Shown: piece after piece, positions 27,809 through 35,089 of the stretch
Position numbering within the stretch: the first letter of the stretch is position 1
Layout of the letters: every line of letters begins with the position of its first letter
Assembly (NCBI RefSeq): GCF_001280065.1
Contig: NZ_LGEA01000098.1
Coordinates: 1-64,000 of the forward strand
DNA: 64,000 nucleotides
Direction of reading: 5' to 3'
From: Streptomyces sp. NRRL B-1140
GTDB lineage: Bacteria; Actinomycetota; Actinomycetes; Streptomycetales; Streptomycetaceae
The notes under the pieces: model-generated
Database searches by the model: none
Told to the model about the DNA's origin: nothing
Seen by the model: the letters and a program-made list of their open reading frames with translations, nothing else
Made by a program: the position numbers and the translations under genes

Positions 27809-29535
27809 CTCGTGCTCACCGTCTCCGTGTCCCGCCCCGATCGGAGCACCCGCCCCGGTACGGCCCCGTTCACCACGTCGTCGCGGATGGCCTCGACGCC
27901 GTTGACCCACACGGCCCGTACGCCCAGCGCCCGGGAATCCAGCCGCGGGCTGTCACCCGGCAGGTCGTGCACCAGGGTGGCCGGGCCCGCGTCGACGCGC
28001 TCCGGGTCGAGCAGCACCAGGTCCGCGTGCCAGCCCTCCCGGATCCGCCCCCGCTCCCGCAGTCCGAAGAGCCGGGCCGGGTCGTCGGTGAGCATCTTCA
28101 CGGCCTGCTCCAGCCCGACCAGCTTCCGGCCCCGCAGACAGTCCCCGAGGAACCGGGTCGTGTACGGCGCCCCGCACATCCGGTCCAGATGGGCACCGGC
28201 GTCGGACCCGCCGAGCAGCACGTCCTCGTGCTGCCAGGTCTGCGCCCGCAGGGCCCAGGACGCCGGGTCGTTGTCGGTCGGCATCGGCCACAGCACCGTG
28301 CGCAGTCCGTCGTTGGCGCAGATCTCCACCAGGCACGCGAAGGGCTCCAGCCGGCGTTCCTCGGCGATGTCCTTCACCACGCGTCCGGTCAGCCCGGCGT
28401 TCGCCTCGCTGTAGGTGTCGCCGATGACGTACCGCCCGAAGTTCGCGAGCCGCCGGAAGACTCCCGCCTCCTTGGAGTTCGCCCGCCGCAGCAGTTCGGC
28501 CCGCACGTCCGGATCCCGCAGCCGCTCGATCCGCTCCGGCACGGGCAGCCCCAGCACCGGCCCCCAGCCCGGGATGAGGTTCAGCGCGCAGAAGGTGCCC
28601 AGGGACATGTTCATGGGAGTGAGGATCGGCATGGTGAGGGCCACGACCCTCCCACCCGCCTTCCGCGCCTGCTCGCTCGCGAGCAGCTGCCGGGGCACGC
28701 GCTCGGGAACGGCCGCGTCGATCGTCAGCACGTTCCAGTTCAGCGGCCGTCCCGCGACCGCGCTCATCTCCACGAACAGATCGATCTCCGCGTCGCTGAA
28801 CTGATCCAGACAGCCCGCGACGATCGCCTCGATCTGCGTGCCCTCGCACTCCCCGACGGCCCGCGACAGCGCCAGCAGCTCGGCCGGCCGGGCGTGCCGC
28901 GAGGCGACCGGCTGCCCGTCCCCGTCGGAGTGGCTGCTCGACTGGGTCGTGGACAGCCCCCAGGCCCCGGCGTCCATGGCCTCCCGCAGCAGCCGCACCA
29001 TCGCGCCTAGCTGCTGCCGAGTCGGCTGCCCGCCCACCGCGTCCGGCCCCATCACGTACCGCCGCAGCGCGCAGTGCCCCACCATGAACCCGGCGTTGAC
29101 GGCGATCCGACCCTCCAGGGCGCCCAGGTACTCCCCGAAGGAATGCCAGCTCCAGGGCGCCCCCTCCTCCAGCGCCACCAGCGCCATGCCCTCGACCCGG
29201 GACATCATCCGCCGTGTGTAGTCGGCGTCCTCGGGCCGGCCGGGATGCAGCGGCGCGAGCGTGAAACCGCAGTTGCCGCCGACGACGGTGGTGACCCCGT
29301 GGTTGAGCGAGGGCGTGGCGTACGGATCCCAGAAGAGCTGGGCGTCGTAGTGGGTGTGGGGGTCGACGAAGCCGGGGGTGAGGACGAGACCGGTGGCGTC
29401 CTCGGTGGTGCGGGCTTCCCGGGTGACCTCACCTATGACGGCGATCCTCCCGTCCTTGATGCCGACGTCGGCGGTCCGGCCGGCGGCACCGGTCCCGTCG
29501 ACGACCGTCGCACCTTTGATGACGTGATCGAGCAC
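27805..29535 (-). CDS. Amidohydrolase, N-acyl-D-amino-acid deacylase family
   Basis: A 576-aa metal-dependent hydrolase. The metal-binding HxH is in TPGFVDPHTHYDAQL, further ligands are likely in NCGFT and MVGHC, and the C-terminal Asp is in GGSDAGAH. Residues 1-60 and the end form the small composite beta domain (GATVVDGTG; WHADLVLLDPERVD). Size and layout match D-aminoacylases, but related proteins act on other amides, so the substrate is open. The GTG at 29535 is chosen for an AGGAGG site 8 bases upstream. It follows the LLM gene by 94 bases, a gap filled by a repeat element, and overlaps the ALDH start. Confidence 0.9.
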   Translation of the reverse strand: MLDHVIKGATVVDGTGAAGRTADVGIKDGRIAVIGEVTREARTTEDATGLVLTPGFVDPHTHYDAQLFWDPYATPSLNHGVTTVVGGNCGFTLAPLHPGRPEDADYTRRMMSRVEGMALVALEEGAPWSWHSFGEYLGALEGRIAVNAGFMVGHCALRRYVMGPDAVGGQPTRQQLGAMVRLLREAMDAGAWGLSTTQSSSHSDGDGQPVASRHARPAELLALSRAVGECEGTQIEAIVAGCLDQFSDAEIDLFVEMSAVAGRPLNWNVLTIDAAVPERVPRQLLASEQARKAGGRVVALTMPILTPMNMSLGTFCALNLIPGWGPVLGLPVPERIERLRDPDVRAELLRRANSKEAGVFRRLANFGRYVIGDTYSEANAGLTGRVVKDIAEERRLEPFACLVEICANDGLRTVLWPMPTDNDPASWALRAQTWQHEDVLLGGSDAGAHLDRMCGAPYTTRFLGDCLRGRKLVGLEQAVKMLTDDPARLFGLRERGRIREGWHADLVLLDPERVDAGPATLVHDLPGDSPRLDSRALGVRAVWVNGVEAIRDDVVNGAVPGRVLRSGRDTETVSTR

Positions 29536-29570
29536 TGGGCGCACCTCCTGGTGGGCGGTGGGACTGGTAC

Positions 29571-29620
29571 CCAGGGGCGCGGGGAACTGCGCGACAAGCC
29601 ACGACGAACCCGCACCCGCC
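29571..29620. repeat. Streptomyces intergenic repeat element
   Basis: The core reads GGGGCGCGGGGAACTGCGCG, followed by ACAAGCCACGACGAACCCGC. I recognise this as a short sequence found many times between genes in Streptomyces genomes; this is from memory. It contains short self-complementary stretches (GCGCGGGGAACTGCGC) and sits between the LLM and amidohydrolase genes. I saw only this copy in the window. Confidence 0.6.
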
Positions 29621-29629
29621 GACGAACGC

Positions 29630-30748
29630 TCAACCACCCCGCCGGAACCGCGAAGTCCGATGCACAGGGTCCGTATCGATCTTGGGAATCACGTACTCCC
29701 CGACCAGCCGGATCGTCTGCAGCGTCTCCTCCTTCGGCACCCCCACCGGCAACCCGAAACTGAGCTGATCCGCCCCGGCCCGCTCCCACCGCTCACACTG
29801 CCGCAGCACCTCGTCCGGATCCCCGCAGATCAGCAACTCCTCCTCGATCAGCACCTCCACGAACTCCTCGGTGTACTCCGGCAGCGTCTCCGGCCACACC
29901 GGGAACCCCTCGGGCCGCGGGAAGGTGTCGTGGTACCGGAAGACCAGCGACGGCAGATAGTGCAGCCCCCCGCTCGCCGCGATCCGCAGGGCCTCCGCGT
30001 GGGTCGGCGCACAGATCGCCGTGGTCGTCACCATCACGTTGTCGTTCACGAAGTCCCCGACGGGCTCCGCGTCCACGATCGCCGTCTTGTACTGCTCCAG
30101 CACCCACTCCATGTCGGAGACCTTCTGCACACTGAAGCCGAGCACGCCGAGCCCCTTCTTCGCCGCCATGGCGTACGACGGCGGCGACCCGGCCGCGTAC
30201 CACATCGCCGGGTGCGAGCCGCCGTACGGCTTCGGCAGGACCTTGCGCGGCGGCAGCGACCAGTGCTTGCCCTGGAAGCCCTGGTACTCGTCCTGGAGCC
30301 ACATCTTGGGGAACTCGGCGATGGTCTCCTCCCAGAGTTCCTTGGTGTGGTTCATGTCGGTCACCCCCGGCATGAACCCGAGGATCTCGTGGGACCCGGC
30401 GCCCCGGCCGCTGCCGAACTCGAAGCGGTTGCCGCTGAGGTGGTCGAGCATGGCGACCTTCTCGGCGACCTTCACCGGGTGGTTGACCGGGGCGAGCGGG
30501 TTGAAGATCCCCGAGCCCAGGTGGATCCGCTCGGTCGCGTGCGCCAGGTAGCCGAGGAAGACGTCGTTGGCGGACAGGTGCGAGTACTCGTCCAGGAAGT
30601 GGTGCTCGGAGGCCCAGGCGTACTTGAAGCCGGACTTGTCCGCCTGGATGACGTACTCGGTCTCCTCCATCAGCGCCTTGTGCTCGGCGAGCGGGTCGGT
30701 CTCGGCCCGTTTGCCGACGTATCCCTGAACGAAGATGCCGAATTCCAA
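29630..30748 (-). CDS. LLM-class flavin-dependent oxidoreductase (luciferase-like)
   Basis: A 372-aa bacterial-luciferase-like protein that would use FMN or F420. Family signs are EFGIFVQGYVGKR at the N-terminus, WASEHHFLDEYS, and the conserved GSGRGAGSHE. Close relatives act as monooxygenases on acyl or alicyclic substrates. The start appears to be a TTG at 30748: an in-frame TGA lies nine bases upstream, the conserved N-terminus begins exactly here, and the next ATG would remove ~26 conserved residues. The Shine-Dalgarno is weak. Two CTGAC-type palindromes lie in the 97-base gap between the SDR stop and this start, so it may have its own regulated promoter. Confidence 0.9.
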   Translation of the reverse strand: MEFGIFVQGYVGKRAETDPLAEHKALMEETEYVIQADKSGFKYAWASEHHFLDEYSHLSANDVFLGYLAHATERIHLGSGIFNPLAPVNHPVKVAEKVAMLDHLSGNRFEFGSGRGAGSHEILGFMPGVTDMNHTKELWEETIAEFPKMWLQDEYQGFQGKHWSLPPRKVLPKPYGGSHPAMWYAAGSPPSYAMAAKKGLGVLGFSVQKVSDMEWVLEQYKTAIVDAEPVGDFVNDNVMVTTTAICAPTHAEALRIAASGGLHYLPSLVFRYHDTFPRPEGFPVWPETLPEYTEEFVEVLIEEELLICGDPDEVLRQCERWERAGADQLSFGLPVGVPKEETLQTIRLVGEYVIPKIDTDPVHRTSRFRRGG

Positions 30749-30774
30749 GGAGGTTCACCGCCCCACGGTCAGTT

Positions 30775-30789
30775 CTGACGGCGCGTCAG
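30775..30789. promoter_or_regulatory. CTGAC-N5-GTCAG operator (site A)
   Basis: CTGACGGCGCGTCAG, perfect half sites, extended by T and A to 17 bp (30774-30790). It lies 26 bases upstream of the LLM TTG. Confidence 0.75.
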
Positions 30790-30834
30790 ATTATGGCTCC
30801 GACTGTTCCACCGGCCCTCCGGGAGCGTCAATAC

Positions 30835-30849
30835 CTGATGGAGTGTCAG
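30835..30849. promoter_or_regulatory. CTGAC-N5-GTCAG operator (site B, one mismatch)
   Basis: CTGATGGAGTGTCAG, one base off in the left half. It overlaps the SDR stop codon and its centre is 60 bases from that of site A. Confidence 0.5.
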
Positions 30850-31616
30850 ATAACGGTGACCCCGGCCAGCCACCCGCCGTCGATCACGAACGGCTGCCCC
30901 GTGATGTACGAGGAGTCCTCCGAGGTCAGGAACAGCGCGAGCCTCGCCACCTCCTCGGGCCGCCCCACCCGGCCCAGCGGCACGAGCTTGCGGTACAGCC
31001 GGTCGAGGCCCTTCGCCGCCTGCTCCGGATCAGCGTCCGGGTCGAGCCGGGCCGGGTTGGCCATCGCGGTGTCGATCGCCCCCGGGCAGACGGCGTTGAC
31101 CCGTATCCCGCGGCCCGCCAGCTCCAGTGCGGCGACCCGGGTCAGACCGACCACGGCGTGCTTGGTCGCCGCGTAGGAACCCACCGCGGCCATCCCGGTC
31201 AGGCCCGTGCAGGAGGCGGTGTTCACGATCGTGCCCCCGTCGGCCATCTCCGGGGCGACCGCCTTGATGCCGAGCAGACAGCCCACCTGGTTGACCTGCA
31301 CGACCTGCATGAACTCGTCGAGGGGCGTGTCGAGGAGGCTGTTGAAGCGCAGGATGCCGGCGTTGTTGACGAGCCCGTCGACGTGGCCGTACGCCTCCTT
31401 GGCCGCGGCGACGGCGGCCTGCCAGTCGCCCTCCCGGCCCACGTCGAGATGGACGTACCGGGCGCCGATCTCCTTCGCCAGGGCCTCGCCCTGATCGTCG
31501 AGGACGTCCGCGACGACCACCCGGGCACCCTCGGCGGCGAAGAGCCTGGCCTCCTGCTCGCCCTGGCCGCGTGCGGCGCCTGTGACGAGGATGACACGTC
31601 CGTCGAGCTTGCCCAT
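30846..31616 (-). CDS. Short-chain dehydrogenase/reductase
   Basis: A 256-aa classical SDR, oxidising or reducing an alcohol/ketone with NAD(P)(H). The cofactor motif is TGAARGQGEQEA, NNAG is present, and the catalytic set is the Ser of NTASCTG with YAATK. LDV after the second strand points to an acidic cofactor-binding residue (VVADVLDD), favouring NAD+. The ATG at 31616 has GGAG 5 bases upstream; the frame is open much further but without support. It heads the SDR/LLM/amidohydrolase/ALDH series, and a perfect CTGAC palindrome lies 48 bases upstream, implying regulation with the other acyl-CoA genes of the window. Confidence 0.93.
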   Translation of the reverse strand: MGKLDGRVILVTGAARGQGEQEARLFAAEGARVVVADVLDDQGEALAKEIGARYVHLDVGREGDWQAAVAAAKEAYGHVDGLVNNAGILRFNSLLDTPLDEFMQVVQVNQVGCLLGIKAVAPEMADGGTIVNTASCTGLTGMAAVGSYAATKHAVVGLTRVAALELAGRGIRVNAVCPGAIDTAMANPARLDPDADPEQAAKGLDRLYRKLVPLGRVGRPEEVARLALFLTSEDSSYITGQPFVIDGGWLAGVTVI

Positions 31617-31664
31617 CAGGACTCCCTTCGCGGCGCATCGGCCGAGGTCAGCGTACCGCTGGAA

Positions 31665-31679
31665 CTGACGGAACGTCAG
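31665..31679. promoter_or_regulatory. CTGAC-N5-GTCAG operator (site C)
   Basis: CTGACGGAACGTCAG, perfect half sites, 48 bases upstream of the SDR ATG. Confidence 0.75.
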
Positions 31680-31684
31680 GTGTT

Positions 31685-31700
31685 GCGCAAGCGCTTGCGC
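31685..31700. promoter_or_regulatory. 16-bp perfect palindrome, LacI-type operator candidate
   Basis: GCGCAAGCGCTTGCGC is perfectly self-complementary. The AAGCGCTT core is typical of LacI/GalR-family operators. It lies 5 bases from operator C and between the divergent SDR (31616) and secreted-protein (31810) genes. No LacI gene is in the window. Confidence 0.5.
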
Positions 31701-31809
31701 CAGCAATCGAAAGCGACTGATCAGTAGGGACATTTGACCCTGGGAGGCCCTTGCCGATCCCTCAATACTCCTCGAGCAGAAGGTAAAGACACTCTCAAGG
31801 AGAGCAGGC

Positions 31810-32550
31810 ATGGGCAGGAGAAAGTTCAAGAACAAGAAGGTCCGGTTCATCGCGATCGGGTGCTCACTCACGGCCGGTGCGGCCGTCGCCGCCGTATTGC
31901 TTCCCTCGGCCAACGCCGCCGGGGAGGAGAAGACGCCCGAGCAGATCGCCTCGATGTGCCAGCGGTCCGCGGTCCTCAACGGGAAGAAGCAGACGACAGC
32001 CGATTTCGGAGGCGGACTGGGAGACGGTTTCGCGGCCGACAACTGCGACTTCGTCGAGACCAAGTTCGAAACCTTCGACGGCCCCACGGAAAAGGTGACC
32101 GTCGACTTCCCGAACTGTGAACCGAACGCCACCGGACCGTCCAAGGTCACGACCGAGTGGTCGAAGTCCATCGGTCAGGGCGAGGGCAAGTACACCGTCA
32201 CCCAGCAGGGCGCCCTCGGTGGTCTGTTCGGCGCCCTGAGCGGCTCCTGGGTGAAGCACAAGGGGACGCTGGACATGACCATCAGGACGGCCACCGCCAG
32301 CGAGTCGGAGACCCGGGAAGTCCCCGTCGGCAAGGTGCTGCACGTCACGTTCACCCCGAAGATGCAGCGCATGACCGGTGAGTGGCGGGTGCGGATCGAC
32401 GCCCGCGAGGCGGGCTTCGCCACCAACGCCACACCCGAGCAGAACTTCGTGGCGCCGGAGGTCGTCGAGGGCCCCGTCATCCGGCCCGGGGCAGCCGGCG
32501 CGCCGGGCCTCGTGGACGGCACGTCCAAGGCCGTCCTCGAGGACTGCTGA
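31810..32550 (+). CDS. Secreted protein of unknown function, possible aerolysin-like beta fold
   Basis: A 246-aa protein with a signal peptide: basic start (GRRKFKNKKVR), hydrophobic core (~14-30) and probable cleavage after SANA. The mature part has four or five cysteines including DNCDF and FPNCEP. Residues ~125-215 alternate polar and hydrophobic, run through GALGGLFGALSG, and end in a segment rich in beta pattern (VGKVLHVTFTPKMQRMTGEW). This resembles secreted Streptomyces proteins with an aerolysin/ETX-type pore-forming layout, but that is a weak inference from pattern. The ATG at 31810 has AAGGAGAG just upstream. It is followed after 65 bases by a protein of similar layout, probably in the same transcript. 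Confidence 0.8.
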   Translation: MGRRKFKNKKVRFIAIGCSLTAGAAVAAVLLPSANAAGEEKTPEQIASMCQRSAVLNGKKQTTADFGGGLGDGFAADNCDFVETKFETFDGPTEKVTVDFPNCEPNATGPSKVTTEWSKSIGQGEGKYTVTQQGALGGLFGALSGSWVKHKGTLDMTIRTATASESETREVPVGKVLHVTFTPKMQRMTGEWRVRIDAREAGFATNATPEQNFVAPEVVEGPVIRPGAAGAPGLVDGTSKAVLEDC

Positions 32551-32615
32551 CCTCCAGTTCCGTCACCGCGGACCCCCCTGAGTCACCCCCCACGACCCCG
32601 TACAGGAGACAGACC

Positions 32616-33407
32616 ATGACACGCGAAGGCCGCAGCAGAAGCCACCGGAGCAAGAAGAAGCGGATCACTCTCACCCTGGCCCCGGTGGCCGCACTCGCGG
32701 TGATCGTCCCGCTCATGAACAGCGCGGGGGCGGCCACTCCGGACGAGGTGAGCGCCGACTGCAGCAGCGACTCGGACAAGCTGGAGAACTGCGAGTTCGT
32801 CCCCGTACAGGACAAGAAGAACAGCCTGGGCCCCAACGAGCGGGTCACCACGGTCACCGACAACTGCGGCGTCGCCACCGCGGCGACCAAGACCTTCAGC
32901 GGCACCGCCTCCGTGCAACGCGTCGTCCAGCTGGAGAACGGCTTCGGCGTGGACGGCAGCACGAAGCTCGGAAATTCCTTCTTCGAGATCGGGCTCAAGT
33001 TCAACACGCAGGAAATCAACATCAAGCGTGACGACACCGCGTCCTCCTTCACCTTCAGCAGGAGCGACACGGTGCAGCCGGATCACATCGCCTTCTTCAT
33101 GTGGTCCCACAAGCGCACCGACGTGAGCGGATTCCTGCGTGCCACCTACAAGGAAGCGCAGGACGGCCAAACGGTGTTCTTCTCCCCGAGTGAGGGATCC
33201 ACCGCGGTTCACGTCTTCTATCCGCAACTTCTGAAGAACGGAACCCCGGACGGCCGGCTGTGGCTGCGCAACGTCAAGTGCGGCACCCCGCAGGCCGACG
33301 GAATTCTGGACAACCAGAACAGCGCCCGCGCCGAACCCGGATTCGAACAGGGTGGGGAAAACGTCACCGACGTGGAAGTCCCGCTGTCGGAGGTGCAGGT
33401 GTCGTAA
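32616..33407 (+). CDS. Secreted protein of unknown function, layout similar to its upstream neighbour
   Basis: A 263-aa protein with a signal peptide (basic residues 2-16, hydrophobic ~17-35, cleavage near SAGA-ATP). Mature cysteines lie in SADCSSDS, ENCEF, DNCGV and VKCGTP. The central part (TKTFSGTASVQRVVQLENGF, then KLGNSFFEIGLKFNTQE) and the SSFTFSRSDTVQPDHIAFFM stretch show the serine/threonine-rich alternating pattern seen in aerolysin-family pore formers. Sequence identity to the neighbour is low, but order of features is alike. The ATG at 32616 has AGGAGAC 5 bases upstream. Possible roles are a toxin-like pair or cell-surface proteins; no function can be assigned. Confidence 0.8.
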   Translation: MTREGRSRSHRSKKKRITLTLAPVAALAVIVPLMNSAGAATPDEVSADCSSDSDKLENCEFVPVQDKKNSLGPNERVTTVTDNCGVATAATKTFSGTASVQRVVQLENGFGVDGSTKLGNSFFEIGLKFNTQEINIKRDDTASSFTFSRSDTVQPDHIAFFMWSHKRTDVSGFLRATYKEAQDGQTVFFSPSEGSTAVHVFYPQLLKNGTPDGRLWLRNVKCGTPQADGILDNQNSARAEPGFEQGGENVTDVEVPLSEVQVS

Positions 33408-33424
33408 CCGACACCGTTTCGTTC

Positions 33425-34063
33425 TCAGACGCGAAGCACGGGCGCGGCACCCAGCCACCTCAGGACCGCGTCCGTGCTCCCCCTGGCGTCCAGCTTGGCG
33501 TAGATGTTGCTGAGGTTGTTGCGCACGGTCTTCTCGCTCAGCCCTAAGCGCAGCCCGATCTCCTGGGCGCCCAGGCCGGTCGAGAGCAGTTCCATGATCT
33601 GCCGCTCACGCGGCGCGAGCCGGCCGCGCAGCCGCTCCGTCGCCACGTCCGGGGCGGCTGCCTGCCACTCCCGCTCGCGCAGGGCCGCGCACGCCGCCGG
33701 GGAGAGGTAGGTGTGCCCGGCCGGGGCCCCGACGAGGGCCGAGGAGAGCATGCAGGTGCAGTAGTCGCCCTCGACCAGGTACCCGGCGCCTCGCCGGAAC
33801 ACCTCCGCGATGGTCTCGGGGTCCTGGTACGGAGCCACCACGATCACCGGTACCCCGCCCGCCCTCAACGACCCCAGATCGTCCACCGGGTTGGTGGAGT
33901 ACAGGACCACGGCATCCACCCCCTCCGGTACGTGGAAGGGCGATGACGGGCGCAGCCTCACCGCCCGCTCGACGTACCGGTCGTCCGGGGCGGGCCAGTC
34001 GGGATGCGGCCAGGAGCCTCCCGGGCAGGCGAGGGCGACGGAGAGTTTCCGGGAAGTGCGCAC
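33425..34063 (-). CDS. NarL/LuxR-type atypical response regulator
   Basis: A 212-aa protein. Residues ~1-130 resemble a receiver fold, but where the phosphoacceptor Asp is expected (VDAVVLYSTNP) there is tyrosine, so ordinary phosphorylation is unlikely. Residues ~145-205 form a LuxR helix-turn-helix (LAPRERQIMELLSTGLGAQE, then LSEKTVRNNLSNIYAKLDAR). The GTG at 34063 has AAGGA about 9 bases upstream. No partner kinase is adjacent. A short tandem repeat (34092-34123) lies just upstream and may affect its expression. It converges on the secreted-protein gene with only 17 bases between stops. Confidence 0.88.
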   Translation of the reverse strand: MRTSRKLSVALACPGGSWPHPDWPAPDDRYVERAVRLRPSSPFHVPEGVDAVVLYSTNPVDDLGSLRAGGVPVIVVAPYQDPETIAEVFRRGAGYLVEGDYCTCMLSSALVGAPAGHTYLSPAACAALREREWQAAAPDVATERLRGRLAPRERQIMELLSTGLGAQEIGLRLGLSEKTVRNNLSNIYAKLDARGSTDAVLRWLGAAPVLRV

Positions 34064-34091
34064 GTCATGGTGTCCTTCCGGCGAAGCCGCA

Positions 34092-34123
34092 CGTGTCCGT
34101 ACGTGTCCGTACGTCCGTACGTA
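34092..34123. repeat. Short tandem repeat upstream of the LuxR-type gene
   Basis: CGTGTCCGTA occurs twice in tandem (34092-34111), followed by the shortened units CGTCCGTA (34112-34119) and CGTA (34120-34123). It lies 28 bases upstream of the GTG at 34063. Slippage here could change promoter spacing. Confidence 0.7.
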
Positions 34124-34165
34124 CGCGGTCCGGCCGGGACGTGTTCAAGCTTTCAAAAACTTTGC

Positions 34166-35089
34166 CTACGACAGCAGCGGCGCGACCTCCCCTCCGAACT
34201 CCTCCATCTGGTCGATGAGTTCGTCTCGACCACGGCTGCGGAACCGCACCTGCAGCTGGTCCACGCCCATCGCCCGGTAGGCCCGCAGCGACTCGGCGAT
34301 CACCTCGGGCGGCCCGCTGACCGTCCGCCGCCCGGCCTCCCAGCGCGGCGCACCGACGTACAGGGGCTCGGCGATGGCTCCGATGGCGAACGGCCCCTGG
34401 ACGCCGGCCTCGTCCCGCAGCCGCCGGATCCGCTCGATCTGCCCCGGCAGCCGGTCACGCGGGTCTCCCTGCGGCAGCCATCCGTCGCCCTTGAGCGCCG
34501 CCCTCCGCACGGCGGCCGCCGAGGACCCGCCGACCCACACGGGGACGTGTTCCTGCGCCGGACGGGGCCGCTGCCCGAGCCCCCCGAAGTCGTACAGCTT
34601 GCCGTGGTGCTCGGGGAACTCGTCGGGTCCGAGGGCGGCGCGCAGGGCGTCGAGGCACTCGTCGAGCACGGCCCCGCGCTGCCGGAAGTCCACGCCCAGG
34701 GCCTCGAACTCCTCCTGGACGTGCCCGGCGCCGACCCCGAGGATCAGGCGGCCGCCCGAAAGGCGGTCGAGGGTGGCGTACTGCTTGGCGGTGAGCAGGG
34801 GGTGCCGCAGCCCGACGATGGCGACGTGGCTGAGCAGCCGGACGCGCTCGGTCGCCGCCGCGAGGAAGGCCAGGGTGGCGACGGGGTCGTACCAGACGGT
34901 GCTCATCGCGGCGGCGAGCCGGCGCGGGATGCCGACGTGGTCGCAGCTCGCGAGGTAGGCGAAGCCGGAGCGGTCGGCGGCGCGGGCGATCTCCAGCAGG
35001 TCCTCCGGCCCGGCCTCCGCCTCCCAGCCCTCGGCGTAGAGGGTGCTCTGCGACTGGACGGGAAGCTGCATCCCGTATCGCAGGCTCAC
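34166..35089 (-). CDS. LLM-class flavin/F420-dependent oxidoreductase
   Basis: A 307-aa luciferase-like oxidoreductase. Signs are the N-terminal MSLRYGMQLPVQSQS, FAYLASCDHVGIPR, LLSHVAIVGLRHPLLTAKQY and GRLILGVGAGHVQEEF. The size is typical of F420-dependent members. The GTG at 35089 overlaps the stop of the upstream amidohydrolase by 4 bases (GTGA), so the two are translated together; an ATG six codons on is the alternative. An LLM enzyme paired with an amidohydrolase also occurs in the 27.8-30.7 kb operon, suggesting related two-step chemistry on a similar substrate. Confidence 0.9.
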   Translation of the reverse strand: MSLRYGMQLPVQSQSTLYAEGWEAEAGPEDLLEIARAADRSGFAYLASCDHVGIPRRLAAAMSTVWYDPVATLAFLAAATERVRLLSHVAIVGLRHPLLTAKQYATLDRLSGGRLILGVGAGHVQEEFEALGVDFRQRGAVLDECLDALRAALGPDEFPEHHGKLYDFGGLGQRPRPAQEHVPVWVGGSSAAAVRRAALKGDGWLPQGDPRDRLPGQIERIRRLRDEAGVQGPFAIGAIAEPLYVGAPRWEAGRRTVSGPPEVIAESLRAYRAMGVDQLQVRFRSRGRDELIDQMEEFGGEVAPLLS

